Below, piece after piece: positions 16,940-25,261 of a DNA stretch of 32,794 nt. The DNA lies in assembly GCA_021604865.1 (NCBI GenBank), contig BQJU01000080.1, positions 1 through 32,794 of the forward strand. The letters are read 5' to 3'. Every line of letters begins with the position of its first letter. The first letter of the stretch is position 1. This DNA is from Saprospiraceae bacterium. Its GTDB lineage: Bacteria > Bacteroidota > Bacteroidia > Chitinophagales > Saprospiraceae. Position numbers and translations under genes: made by a program. A model generated the notes under the pieces. It worked only from the letters and a program-made list of their open reading frames with translations. It was not told the DNA's origin and did not search any database.

Positions 16940-16974
16940 CAAATATAGGGAAGGATTTTGAGGGAATTTTGAAG
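16940..16974 (-). promoter_or_regulatory. response-regulator promoter with two phased operator repeats
   Basis: On the minus strand, CTTCAAA (16974-16968) and CCTCAAA (16963-16957) are exactly 11 bp apart. They end 20 and 9 bp before a perfect TAnnTTTG box (TATATTTG, 16947-16940). The arrangement superimposes on the receptor promoter at 14667-14723. Inferred to be an autoregulatory site of the adjacent OmpR-type regulator. Confidence 0.7.
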
Positions 16975-17310
16975 GCTATATTCCAACAGAATCAAGTATT
17001 TATTTCGTGAAAGAGATTGCTATATTTCAGGTAGTTTAAAAAAAAATCTATATAAATTCAATCAACAAAAAAATACAATGTGCTGATAATCAATAAATAA
17101 CAACATACCAATACATGTACATACATCCAAATGATAATTTTTAGAAGCCAAATATTTTGTTCTTAAATATAATAGATATACATTTGATCAATGGATTGTA
17201 TGGAAAATGTGCTAACTCGCCAAATCTTAAATGGCTTCCCTCCATTCAATTCCAATTCTTTCTAATCTCCAGCTAAAACACACATTTTCTAACTACTAAC
17301 TTTATCTTCT
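16975..17310. other. intergenic region between regulator and metalloprotease
   Basis: AT-rich non-coding stretch, divergent between the two-component genes and the protease gene. The only supported element is the consensus promoter at 17156-17186. From there, the protease transcript would have an untranslated leader of about 120 nt. Confidence 0.5.
17156..17186 (+). promoter_or_regulatory. consensus Bacteroidota promoter
   Basis: TTTG at 17156-17159, exactly 19 bp, then TACATTTG at 17179-17186: a full match to TTTG-N19-TAnnTTTG. It faces the metalloprotease gene. Confidence 0.7.
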
Positions 17311-19890
17311 ATGAAATCAATTAAACTAGTATGTTTAATGCTATTATTGCCCTGCCTGATAATAGCTCAAGGCTCCGTTTTCAACCGGATTCAGAAAACG
17401 AAAACCAAAGCCAAAACAAGTATGGCCGAATATTCTTTGGTCAATGCCTCAAGCACACAGATTAAGTCAATCGGTATTGAAGAAACAGAGTTGACAAACG
17501 GTATCCTCGTCAATTTGGATATCGCGGCCATTAGTAGTTTGCAAAAGCAACAACCGGAAATGGTGGAATTAAGTTTCCCCTTACCAGAAGTAGGTGATGT
17601 ACAAATGACACTGATCAAAAACGAAGTTTTGTCGCCAGATTTCATCCTCCGCCAAAGCTCCAACCCTGAGGAGATACTAGATTATAAACCTGGTTTGTAT
17701 TATTATGGTGTATTAAAAAATGATCCTTCGTCCTTGGTGTCAATCAGCGTTTTTGACAATGAGATTATTGGAATGATCAATACCAGTAACGGTAATTTTG
17801 TGATTGGGAAAATACAGAATAGAAATACTCAAACCCACATTATCTACAATGATAAGGATTATGTTGGTGTTCCGGATCTCGATTGTGCCACACCTGATGA
17901 TGGCATTGGGTATAAGGAAAGCGAACTGACCTTTGATCCTTCAAAAAACGTGGGTGATTGCATCCGCGTTTATATTGAAATCGACGATGATATTGTTTCC
18001 AATAAAGGAGGCACTACCGGTGCGACCAACTATATCACCGGCTTGTTCAACGAGGTTATTACGCTTTATGCCAACGAAAGTCTGGCCATGTCTGTTTCTG
18101 AAATTAAGGCCTGGAATACTCCTGCACCTTATTCTGGAGGTAGCTCTAGCGCAATGTTAAGTTCGTACCAATCCAATACAGGTTCCTTTAATGGAGATTT
18201 GAGTCACCTGGTTTCTTACCAAGCTAGTGGTGGTATCGCTGCCGGCTTCTCTGGAATTTGCAACTCGAATCCTGACAATAGCAAATGTTTCAGTAGCATT
18301 GATGCCAGTTATAGCAATGTACCTTCTTATTCTTTTTCTGTGATGGTTTGTACCCACGAGATGGGTCACCTGATCGGTTCTCGTCACACCCATGCTTGTG
18401 TATGGAATGGCAACAATACAGCTATTGATGGCTGTGCTGGAGCAACAGAAGGAAGCTGTTCTTTACCTGGTAGCCCTTCAGGCGGTGGAACCATTATGAG
18501 TTATTGCCACCTGACTACAGGTATCGATTTCACTCAAGGATTTGGCCCACAGCCAGGAAATGTAATTCGTAATACCGTAGCTAATGCAAGCTGTTTGAGT
18601 ACATGTGGTGGCCCTGCTCCTACTTGTACTGATGGTATTCAGAATGGCCAGGAGACTGGTGTTGACTGTGGTGGACCATCTTGTCCTCCTTGTTCTTCCA
18701 GTTGTGATGACAATGCCGTATCTGTGACGATAAATCTAGATAATTACCCGGAAGAAACCAGCTGGCAGATTACCAATTCCGGTGGATCAGTTGTTGCCTC
18801 TGGAGGTACTTATGGCAGTCAGCCAGATGGATCAACAGTGGTTGAAAACCTATGTCTGGTAGATGGCTGCTACGACTTCACCATCTTTGATGCTTATGGC
18901 GATGGCATTTGCTGTGGCTATGGTTCTGGTTCTTATAGCGTAACCGGTCCTAGTGGTACGGTTGCTTCTGGTGGCTCCTTTGGTTCCAGCGAAACGACTA
19001 ATTTTTGCTTTGGTGCAGTAGCCCCAACCTGTGATGATGGCATCCAGAATGGCAATGAAACAGGTGTTGACTGTGGTGGTCCCGATTGTCCAGCTTGTCC
19101 AACAGGTGGTCAGATTCATGGTGCCTATTTCGAAACTGGCTGGGATGGTTGGTCTGATGGAGGTAGTGATGTTGCCCGTTACAGTGGCTCAAGATCATAC
19201 GAAGGTTCATACTCCATTCGCCTACGGGATAATTCCGGTACAGCTTCCGCAATGACCTCTCAATCTTTCAATGTCAGTGCATACAGCCAGCTGGAAATTC
19301 AATTTTACTTCTATGCCTATAGCATGGAAAATGGAGAAGACTTCTGGGTGAGGTATTATAATGGTTCTTCCTGGAGTACAATAGCTGCCTACGCCGCAGG
19401 AAGCAGTTTCAACAATAACGGTTTCTACGTTGCAACGGTAACCTTAAATAATGGAACATACAATTTCCCAACGAATGCTCAGTTCCGTTTCCAGTGTGAT
19501 GCCAGTGCAAATAGTGACTACATTTATATTGACGCCGTTACCATAACTGCTACTTCTGGTGGTCTGATTACGGGTGAAGGCCCTGTGGCCACTATTGAAG
19601 AACTGGGTTCTGTAAACCATGATTTCTCAGATTTGGCCATTGAAACCAATCTGACATCTGAAACCAAAGTTAGCATTTACCCAAATCCGGCTAATGACAT
19701 GCTTAAGTTCAAAACACAGCAGGAAATTCAATCCATCCGGATCGTTTCTATGGCTGGTCAGACACTAGAAGTTATTAAGTCCGACGAGATGAGTGATCAA
19801 TTGGATATTTCCAACCTCGAGCCAGGTATCTATTACCTATTGCTTGAAATTAATGGAGAAATGATTCCTCAGAAGTTTGTGAAAATGTAA
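17311..19890 (+). CDS. secreted reprolysin-like metalloprotease with T9SS sorting domain
   Basis: 859 residues. A signal peptide (to about residue 20) precedes a propeptide-like region, then a metzincin zinc protease domain with HEMGHLIGSRH (349-359; H349, E350, H353, H359) and a Met-turn GTIMSYC (Met396). A cysteine-rich unit follows at about 437-461, then a beta-domain of about 110 residues with LVDGCYDFTIFDAYGDGICC, and a second copy of the cysteine-rich unit at about 572-597. Next comes a jelly-roll-like domain (about 600-755) and a T9SS type-A sorting domain (about 786-859; VSIYPNPANDMLKF, ISNLEPGIYYLLLE). Predicted to be released or surface-bound and to degrade proteins. It has its own promoter and a strong terminator. 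Confidence 0.92.
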   Translation: MKSIKLVCLMLLLPCLIIAQGSVFNRIQKTKTKAKTSMAEYSLVNASSTQIKSIGIEETELTNGILVNLDIAAISSLQKQQPEMVELSFPLPEVGDVQMTLIKNEVLSPDFILRQSSNPEEILDYKPGLYYYGVLKNDPSSLVSISVFDNEIIGMINTSNGNFVIGKIQNRNTQTHIIYNDKDYVGVPDLDCATPDDGIGYKESELTFDPSKNVGDCIRVYIEIDDDIVSNKGGTTGATNYITGLFNEVITLYANESLAMSVSEIKAWNTPAPYSGGSSSAMLSSYQSNTGSFNGDLSHLVSYQASGGIAAGFSGICNSNPDNSKCFSSIDASYSNVPSYSFSVMVCTHEMGHLIGSRHTHACVWNGNNTAIDGCAGATEGSCSLPGSPSGGGTIMSYCHLTTGIDFTQGFGPQPGNVIRNTVANASCLSTCGGPAPTCTDGIQNGQETGVDCGGPSCPPCSSSCDDNAVSVTINLDNYPEETSWQITNSGGSVVASGGTYGSQPDGSTVVENLCLVDGCYDFTIFDAYGDGICCGYGSGSYSVTGPSGTVASGGSFGSSETTNFCFGAVAPTCDDGIQNGNETGVDCGGPDCPACPTGGQIHGAYFETGWDGWSDGGSDVARYSGSRSYEGSYSIRLRDNSGTASAMTSQSFNVSAYSQLEIQFYFYAYSMENGEDFWVRYYNGSSWSTIAAYAAGSSFNNNGFYVATVTLNNGTYNFPTNAQFRFQCDASANSDYIYIDAVTITATSGGLITGEGPVATIEELGSVNHDFSDLAIETNLTSETKVSIYPNPANDMLKFKTQQEIQSIRIVSMAGQTLEVIKSDEMSDQLDISNLEPGIYYLLLEINGEMIPQKFVKM
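18618..18693 (+). repeat. cysteine-rich coding repeat, copy 1
   Basis: Encodes PTCTDGIQNGQETGVDCGGP followed by SCPPC inside the metalloprotease. Similar at DNA and protein level to the copy at 19024-19098; both contain DGIQNG-x-ETGVDCGGP. Confidence 0.8.
19024..19098 (+). repeat. cysteine-rich coding repeat, copy 2
   Basis: Encodes PTCDDGIQNGNETGVDCGGP followed by DCPAC. Cysteine spacing is the same as in copy 1, with synonymous differences between copies, so the duplication is not recent. These units bracket the beta-domain and probably act as rigid linkers. Confidence 0.8.
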
Positions 19891-19913
19891 GTTAAATCAC
19901 TAAATAAACAATT

Positions 19914-19954
19914 AGCGGCCCGGCAATCAACATTGTCGGGCCGCTTTAATTTTA
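19914..19954 (+). terminator. intrinsic terminator of the metalloprotease gene
   Basis: A 14-bp GC-rich stem (19914-19927 with 19932-19945, one G-T wobble) has a 4-nt loop and is followed by TTTAATTTT. It starts 24 bp past the stop codon. Confidence 0.85.
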
Positions 19955-19975
19955 AGTCACTTTTTGATAAATTTG
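19945..19975 (+). promoter_or_regulatory. probable promoter of the oxidoreductase gene
   Basis: A perfect -7 box TAAATTTG at 19968-19975, with TTTA (three of four matches to TTTG) 19 bp upstream. It lies just after the terminator and about 105 bp before the oxidoreductase start. Confidence 0.5.
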
Positions 19976-20080
19976 CTTTTGTGACGGAACACTCGGAAGC
20001 AAAACAACCTTGGTAACAGGAGGCGGCAGTGGGCCAGCCCAGATTCTTCCGACAGCAAAGCGATCTTTTAAAAAACAACC

Positions 20081-21082
20081 ATGAAAATAATAACCGTAAA
20101 ACAACCAGGCGGCCTCGATCATCTGGAAATTATAGAAAAAACAGATCCAACACCAGGCCAGGATGAAATATTGGTACAATGGCATGCTACTTCTTTAAAC
20201 TATCACGACTATTTAGTGGCTGTGGGTGTCATTCCCGTCCCAGAAGGCCGTATCCCAATGTCTGATGGCGCCGGTGAAGTAGTCGCTATTGGATCGCAGG
20301 TAACCGAATGGAAGGTGGGTGATAAAGTGATGTCCATGTTTTTTCCCAATTGGACAGAAGGAAAACCAACCCTCAAAAAAACAAGTGCCATCCTGGGAGA
20401 AACTGCAGATGGTTGCATGGCGGAAAAGACTTGTGTAAAAGCCTCTGCCGTTACCCATATTCCTGAGGGATATAGTTATGCCGAGGCCGCTACCCTACCC
20501 TGTGCAGCAACAACTGCCTGGCGGGCATTGATCGTAGATGGTGGTATGCAGGCGGGTGATTCTGTGCTCATTGAAGGGACAGGAGGCATGTCTATATTTG
20601 CATTACAAATAGCCAAGGCAGCTGGTGCTCGTATTTTTGCCACCACTTCATCTGCAGAAAAAGCAGCGCGACTAAAAGCTATGGGTGCTGAGGTCGTCGT
20701 CAATTATAGGGAGGATGAAAGATGGGGAAAAACCATCTATAAACTTTCAGGTGGCGGCGTCGATTTGGTGCTTGATGTTGGTGGTGGTTCTACCATGAGA
20801 AATTCCATAGATGCCGTAGGTATTGGAGGCTATATTGCCTCTATTGGCAACCTCGGGGGATCAAAAGGAGAGATTTTATTTCCCAAACTATTTTTTAAAC
20901 ACATCCGACTAACGGGTCTGGCCGTAGGTAGCAGGGAAATGCAGCAAAAAATGGTGGAAGCGATCAATATAAACGGTTTAAAACCGATTGTTGACCGTAG
21001 CTTTGCCTTTCATGAATTGGCGGAAGCTTTCCGGTATCAGGATTCCGGCGCGCATTTTGGAAAGATTGTTTTGGAGTTTTAG
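20081..21082 (+). CDS. MDR-family NAD(P)-dependent alcohol dehydrogenase / quinone-reductase-like
   Basis: 333 residues of the medium-chain dehydrogenase/reductase superfamily. The GroES-like N-domain contains LNYHDYLVAVG and DGAGEVVAIGS. The Rossmann domain starts with SVLIEGTGGMSIFALQIAKA, and VDLVLDVGGG follows. The catalytic-zinc Cys expected near residue 38-40 is not present (LNYHDYL), and the structural four-Cys loop is also missing. A zinc-free quinone-reductase/enoyl-reductase-like activity is therefore more likely than a classical alcohol dehydrogenase. Its substrate is unknown. The permease gene follows after 53 bp on the same strand. Confidence 0.88.
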   Translation: MKIITVKQPGGLDHLEIIEKTDPTPGQDEILVQWHATSLNYHDYLVAVGVIPVPEGRIPMSDGAGEVVAIGSQVTEWKVGDKVMSMFFPNWTEGKPTLKKTSAILGETADGCMAEKTCVKASAVTHIPEGYSYAEAATLPCAATTAWRALIVDGGMQAGDSVLIEGTGGMSIFALQIAKAAGARIFATTSSAEKAARLKAMGAEVVVNYREDERWGKTIYKLSGGGVDLVLDVGGGSTMRNSIDAVGIGGYIASIGNLGGSKGEILFPKLFFKHIRLTGLAVGSREMQQKMVEAININGLKPIVDRSFAFHELAEAFRYQDSGAHFGKIVLEF

Positions 21083-21135
21083 TACTGTTTAAGATTCCAG
21101 GCAAACGAAGCTTAGCAACACCACAAAACTAGAAA

Positions 21136-22434
21136 ATGGCATCTACATCAACCCAGAATAAGATAAGTTTAATCAATGCCATTTCCATTGGAATTGGAGG
21201 CATGGTCGGCGGTGGAATTTTTGCCGTGCTCGGTCTTGCCGTTTCTTTAGCACAAGGCGGAACCCCTGTTGCCTTTTTGATAGCGGGAATTTTAGCCTTG
21301 CTGACTTCCTATAGTTATGTGAAACTCTCACTCGCTTATCCTGATAGAGGTGGAACTGTAAAGTTTATCAATCAAGGATTTGGAATATCCATTTTTAGCG
21401 GAGGGATAAACAATTTGTTATGGGTAAGTTACATCATTATGATTTCGTTATATGCTTCCGCTTTTGGTGCTTATGCACATAATCTACATCAATTCGGCAG
21501 TAAAACTGTTGATTTTCACATTTATGCAAGTGCCATCATAATTCTGGCAACGATTATCAATTATTATAGCATCAAATTTGTTGGAAAAATTGAATCCTTT
21601 GCTGTCCTTGTAAAACTAATTATCTTAATCGGTTTTGTGATAGTTGGGGTCTATGGTTTGTTTGGAAATCAAAATCTGAGTCAACTCTCCCTTTCTAATT
21701 GGAAAGCCCCCGTACAATTATTAACAGGTGGATTGGTCATTTTTGTTGCTTATGAAGGCTTTGAATTGATAGCCAATTCTGCTCCTGACATCAAAAATCC
21801 ACAAAAAAATATTCCAAAAGCCTATTACTATTCGGTCATTTTTGTCATTCTTCTTTATCTCGTTATTGCCATTGTAACCGTCGGTTCATTACCCTTTGCA
21901 GAAATCGCATCTGCAGAGGACTACGTGCTGGCTGAAGCGGCCAAACCAATGCTTGGAAAAGTAGGTTTTACCATCATCACCATTGCCGCTTTAATCTCTA
22001 CTTTTTCAGCTATTAATGCTTCTTTATATGGAGGGAGCAGGGTAAGTTATGAGATTGCGGAAGATGATGAATTGCCACACCAATTAACTGGACAACTGTG
22101 GAATCAACCCATTGGTTTGTTTATCACAATGTTGGCTACTTTGGTTATGGTAAACTTATTAGAATTAGAGAGTATTTCCATAGCTGGTAGTATCGGTTTT
22201 ATATTAATTTTTGCCATTGTGAATTATGTGGGATACAAACAATCAAGTGATATTGGCAGCAATAAATATATTACTATGAGTGGTTTTTTTCTTTGTCTTA
22301 TCGCATTGATTGTTTTGATAGGACAGCAATTTTCATCTAATAAGACTGGCGTAATAGTAGCCATCTCTATTATAACCATTTGCTTTTTATTGGAGTGGCT
22401 TTACAAAAAGCGAGAGGCAAAAACTATGTTCTAG
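21136..22434 (+). CDS. APC-superfamily amino-acid permease
   Basis: 432 residues with about twelve hydrophobic helices. The first helix carries SIGIGGMVGGGIFAVLG, the glycine-rich unwound segment that binds the amino group of the substrate in APC transporters. Helix 6 carries FVAYEGFELIANSAPDIKNP, the usual family signature. The C-terminus is short and cytoplasmic (KKREAKTMF). It probably imports or exchanges amino acids at the inner membrane; the specific substrate cannot be read. It may be co-transcribed with the upstream oxidoreductase. Its codon use looks more AT-rich than that of the neighbour. Confidence 0.9.
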   Translation: MASTSTQNKISLINAISIGIGGMVGGGIFAVLGLAVSLAQGGTPVAFLIAGILALLTSYSYVKLSLAYPDRGGTVKFINQGFGISIFSGGINNLLWVSYIIMISLYASAFGAYAHNLHQFGSKTVDFHIYASAIIILATIINYYSIKFVGKIESFAVLVKLIILIGFVIVGVYGLFGNQNLSQLSLSNWKAPVQLLTGGLVIFVAYEGFELIANSAPDIKNPQKNIPKAYYYSVIFVILLYLVIAIVTVGSLPFAEIASAEDYVLAEAAKPMLGKVGFTIITIAALISTFSAINASLYGGSRVSYEIAEDDELPHQLTGQLWNQPIGLFITMLATLVMVNLLELESISIAGSIGFILIFAIVNYVGYKQSSDIGSNKYITMSGFFLCLIALIVLIGQQFSSNKTGVIVAISIITICFLLEWLYKKREAKTMF

Positions 22435-22683
22435 GGCTTGCCTTTACCGCCCATTTTCACAATCCGGAATTTCAGGAAAACATCCGGAGCACAATTACAA
22501 TCTTACCAGCGAGTTTAAAAACATTAAGGGAGCCAAGAAAGCAACCAGCCCAATTCGGTTTATGTCATTACCTCCAACCTTGAGAAGAGAGAACTTTAAA
22601 GGCGGGCAGTAAAAGCCCTTTCTGATAAAAAAGCCTAACATCCATCTTTTACGACCTACAAAACGACCTATTGTGAAAAATTA
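22435..22683. other. intergenic region after permease
   Basis: No supported gene. A GGGC/GCCC mini-hairpin near 22605-22619 followed by TTT could weakly end the permease transcript. A 40-codon open stretch ending at 22612 is discussed under rejected items. Confidence 0.4.
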
Positions 22684-22722
22684 AAAAGCGTAAAAAATTG
22701 ACAATCAATTAATTACGCTTTT
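22684..22722 (-). terminator. terminator downstream of tRNA-Pro (possibly bidirectional)
   Basis: AAAAGCGTAA (22684-22693) pairs perfectly with TTACGCTTTT (22713-22722), and an inner AATTGA/TCAATT stem adds stability. In the minus direction it starts 6 bp past the tRNA and ends in TTTTT. Confidence 0.75.
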
Positions 22723-22728
22723 CCTCTG

Positions 22729-22802
22729 TCGGGATGACAGGATTTGAACCTGCGACCCCACGCCCCCCAGGCGTGTGCGCTACCGGGCTGCGCCACATCC
22801 CG
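22729..22802 (-). tRNA. tRNA-Pro (GGG)
   Basis: Cloverleaf on the minus strand: acceptor CGGGATG with CATCCCG, D-arm GCGC/GCGC, anticodon stem CACGC/GCGTG with loop CTGGGGG (anticodon GGG), T-arm GCAGG/CCTGT around TTCAAAT, discriminator A. CCA is not encoded. Confidence 0.95.
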
Positions 22803-22901
22803 AATACTGCATTTAATCAAATAAATGCTATAATGCTCCCAAAAGCTGTGCTTTTATTTTGAGCGGCTGCAAAGGTAAAAAAATCGAAAGGGAAAAACAA
22901 G

Positions 22902-22932
22902 AAAAACCGGTATCGAAAAAAATCGATACCGG
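22902..22932 (-). terminator. intrinsic terminator of the secreted T9SS protein gene
   Basis: A perfect 10-bp stem, CCGGTATCGA (22907-22916) with its complement at 22923-22932, has a 6-nt loop. On the minus strand it is followed by TTTTT. It lies 51 bp past the stop codon of the 22984-25080 gene. Confidence 0.88.
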
Positions 22933-22983
22933 ATTATTAGAACTGATGCGTTCCCCTGTGAAATAACGCTATCGTGCAAATGT

Positions 22984-25080
22984 TTACTGTACCATCAATT
23001 TCCCACTACTGAGCCAACGGCCATCTGCTTGAATTTCAAAATAATAGATGCCCGGAGCTAGATTTTGACCGGAAAGTTGAAAGGAGGATTCAGAAAAATC
23101 AAGAGCGCGTATTCTTTTTCCAGTTGTGTCAAACAAGTACAGTCTACCCTGCCCTATTGAAATACCTTCCAGGTCAAAATTCACGACATGTGTAAATGGG
23201 TTTGGAGCGATGTTTACGGCCAGGTTTGGCATAATGGGATTTTTATTGGCTGTTACAATAAAATCTCTACCCAAAGTATGTTTGGTGCGATTGGTGATCA
23301 CAGGTTCGTTGAAATCAAAATAAATGCCGGCAGAATTTTCGATGACAGTGCCCAAGGGCAAATCTGCTTTTTGATTAATATGAAAACGGACAAATCCATG
23401 TGAGCCAGCTTCATTAACGTTGCTGTCCGGGAGCATGATCGGATCAAAAATAAAACGAACGATACCTTCCGGTGTGGCTTCAAACTGATATGGATGACTG
23501 CTGGTTCCCGGGCGAATACTAGCCCAGTCCAGGTTTTCTGTCAGAGTATCTACAATTGTTACCAGGAAGGCCGTATCATTACCCGTATTCTGGAAGCGGA
23601 TCATATAATCCAAAGGTTGATTGGGCTCTATCAAACCATCTTCGCCCAATCCCAGTGGGAATCCCTGCTTGTCATTGGGGTCAAAAGCAGCACTAATTTG
23701 CATGCAAAAAACAGAAACAAATGGATCAGTATCGTTGGTAGGAAACAGGTTGACTAAACCCGGTTGATTGATACCTCCACAGCCCTCTAACCAGGCTACC
23801 GGCCGGTAACTACCCGGATGTCCAGGCTCTTGTTCCGCCTCGATACGCCAGGTCGACCCATTGGCAGGCATTTGAACCAACTTTTCTTCACCAGCGGGCA
23901 GGTAAAAAGTATCCTGCATATACATCACCACATCTTCTACTATCCTAAAATTGAGCTCATTTGCCATGACCGAGCTTCCGGCATTTTTTAGTCGAAACTT
24001 CACAAGGTCCTGCTCACAATCTGCCTCTGCTTCAATGCTGGCTCCCGACCAAAATGGTTCAGGATCATTACAAATGGCATCGGGGAAAATGTGGGCCGCA
24101 ACACAAAGGGTCTGAAAGGCAAGCGATTCACAGGTTACCGCTACATTAATGGTAAAAGTGGCACATTCTGTAGAGGCTAAGTCTCCAAGGTTAAAGGTAT
24201 AGACGTCATTGTTTGAAGCAGTCAATGGAATACTACTTCCAGTATAAGTAAGATCCTCATTTAGCGTCACTTCCACATAGGTATCCTCAATGGTCAGGGC
24301 ACTGAGGTTGCAATAATTGACGCGATAGGTGGCTTCCGAGCAAAATCGAAGCCGGTCGGTAGCAATGTCGACCGTCAAAAGAGGACAATCTTTATTAAGT
24401 TTTAGTGGAAAATTTGCTGTGATATCAGGACCACCTTCCGAAACGGTATAAGTAAGTACACTCCCACAGGTGGTGACCATACCAGGTACACTAGGCAACC
24501 TAACTTCTAGCTGTACATTGGCAAAGTTGGGATTAAAAAACAGATCGATTTCGTAATACCCCTCATTATCAGGAGTTGTCCTAAAAACTGTTCCATTATC
24601 CAGATTGCTTATTTCAACCTCCCATTCCGACATACCAGATTCACCATTATCGTAGGAGCAGTTCTCGTTATTATCAAAAAACACACGACCACTAAGTGTT
24701 ATAGATTGACACGAATTATTGGGATCATTAACCCAAAGTGTTGCCCAACATTGGCTTTGATTTCCGGATTCATCAATGACAATATTCGTGATAGTATGGC
24801 CCCCTAGATAGGAACAGTCTATCAATAAATTTTCTGCAGGTTCAAGTTCTCCTATCTGAATGGAATGGGTCAAGTTAATAGAGCAATTGTCATAAGACCC
24901 CTCGTCAATTTCAGCGTAATGAAGATCATAGAGGCCCGTTTCCGGTAAAGTAATAATGAGGGATTCGTCACAAACCGCCACGGGAGGAGTGACGTCGGGA
25001 TTACATTGGGCAATCAGCTGGGAAAAACCAGTCCCAAACATAAAAAACAGTATAAATAACAGGTTTTTAAGAGTATTCAT
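22984..25080 (-). CDS. large secreted protein with DUF7619-like and T9SS type-A sorting domains
   Basis: 698 residues. A signal peptide (to about residue 24) leads into an HYR-like beta-domain (CNPDVTPPVAVCDES and following). A Cna-B/SdrD-like sandwich follows at about 130-215 (LSGRVFFDNNENCSYDNGES), then repeat-like domains with CNLSALTIEDTYVEVTL. A DUF7619-like segment at about 465-605 carries AAFDPNDKQGFPLGLG, LDYMIRFQNTGNDTAF and ENSAGIYFDFNEPVITN. The T9SS type-A tail at about 625-698 includes IAPNPFTHVVNFDL and NLAPGIYYFEIQADGRW. No catalytic motif is visible; a surface adhesin or structural role is likely but unproven. It has its own promoter and terminator. Confidence 0.85.
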   Translation of the reverse strand: MNTLKNLLFILFFMFGTGFSQLIAQCNPDVTPPVAVCDESLIITLPETGLYDLHYAEIDEGSYDNCSINLTHSIQIGELEPAENLLIDCSYLGGHTITNIVIDESGNQSQCWATLWVNDPNNSCQSITLSGRVFFDNNENCSYDNGESGMSEWEVEISNLDNGTVFRTTPDNEGYYEIDLFFNPNFANVQLEVRLPSVPGMVTTCGSVLTYTVSEGGPDITANFPLKLNKDCPLLTVDIATDRLRFCSEATYRVNYCNLSALTIEDTYVEVTLNEDLTYTGSSIPLTASNNDVYTFNLGDLASTECATFTINVAVTCESLAFQTLCVAAHIFPDAICNDPEPFWSGASIEAEADCEQDLVKFRLKNAGSSVMANELNFRIVEDVVMYMQDTFYLPAGEEKLVQMPANGSTWRIEAEQEPGHPGSYRPVAWLEGCGGINQPGLVNLFPTNDTDPFVSVFCMQISAAFDPNDKQGFPLGLGEDGLIEPNQPLDYMIRFQNTGNDTAFLVTIVDTLTENLDWASIRPGTSSHPYQFEATPEGIVRFIFDPIMLPDSNVNEAGSHGFVRFHINQKADLPLGTVIENSAGIYFDFNEPVITNRTKHTLGRDFIVTANKNPIMPNLAVNIAPNPFTHVVNFDLEGISIGQGRLYLFDTTGKRIRALDFSESSFQLSGQNLAPGIYYFEIQADGRWLSSGKLMVQ

Positions 25081-25127
25081 AGGATTAAAATTTGATAATT
25101 AATTTGGTAAATAATTCATTGCTGATA

Positions 25128-25159
25128 CAAAAGTGCTTTATAAGCCTCATTCAGACAAA
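25128..25159 (-). promoter_or_regulatory. probable promoter of the secreted T9SS protein gene
   Basis: On the minus strand, TTTG (25159-25156), 20 bp, then CACTTTTG (25135-25128), one mismatch to TAnnTTTG. The leader to the ATG at 25080 would be about 42 nt. Confidence 0.55.
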
Positions 25160-25261
25160 CACAAATTATAGGATTCTTAGAAAAAAAGAAATGCATTAAT
25201 TTCTATAAATAATTGTTTATCAATACTTTTAATTTATTTTTTATAGAAAAATTATTGAGCA

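Noticed and set aside
22380-22583. 67-codon plus-strand open frame overlapping the permease end
   Set aside because: Out of frame with the permease and not protein-like beyond it; the permease stop at 22432-22434 is well placed.
22490-22612. 40-codon open stretch ending RRENFKGGQ after the permease
   Set aside because: Composition is coding-like, so it could be the tail of a lost gene, but there is no start, no family match and no continuation upstream.
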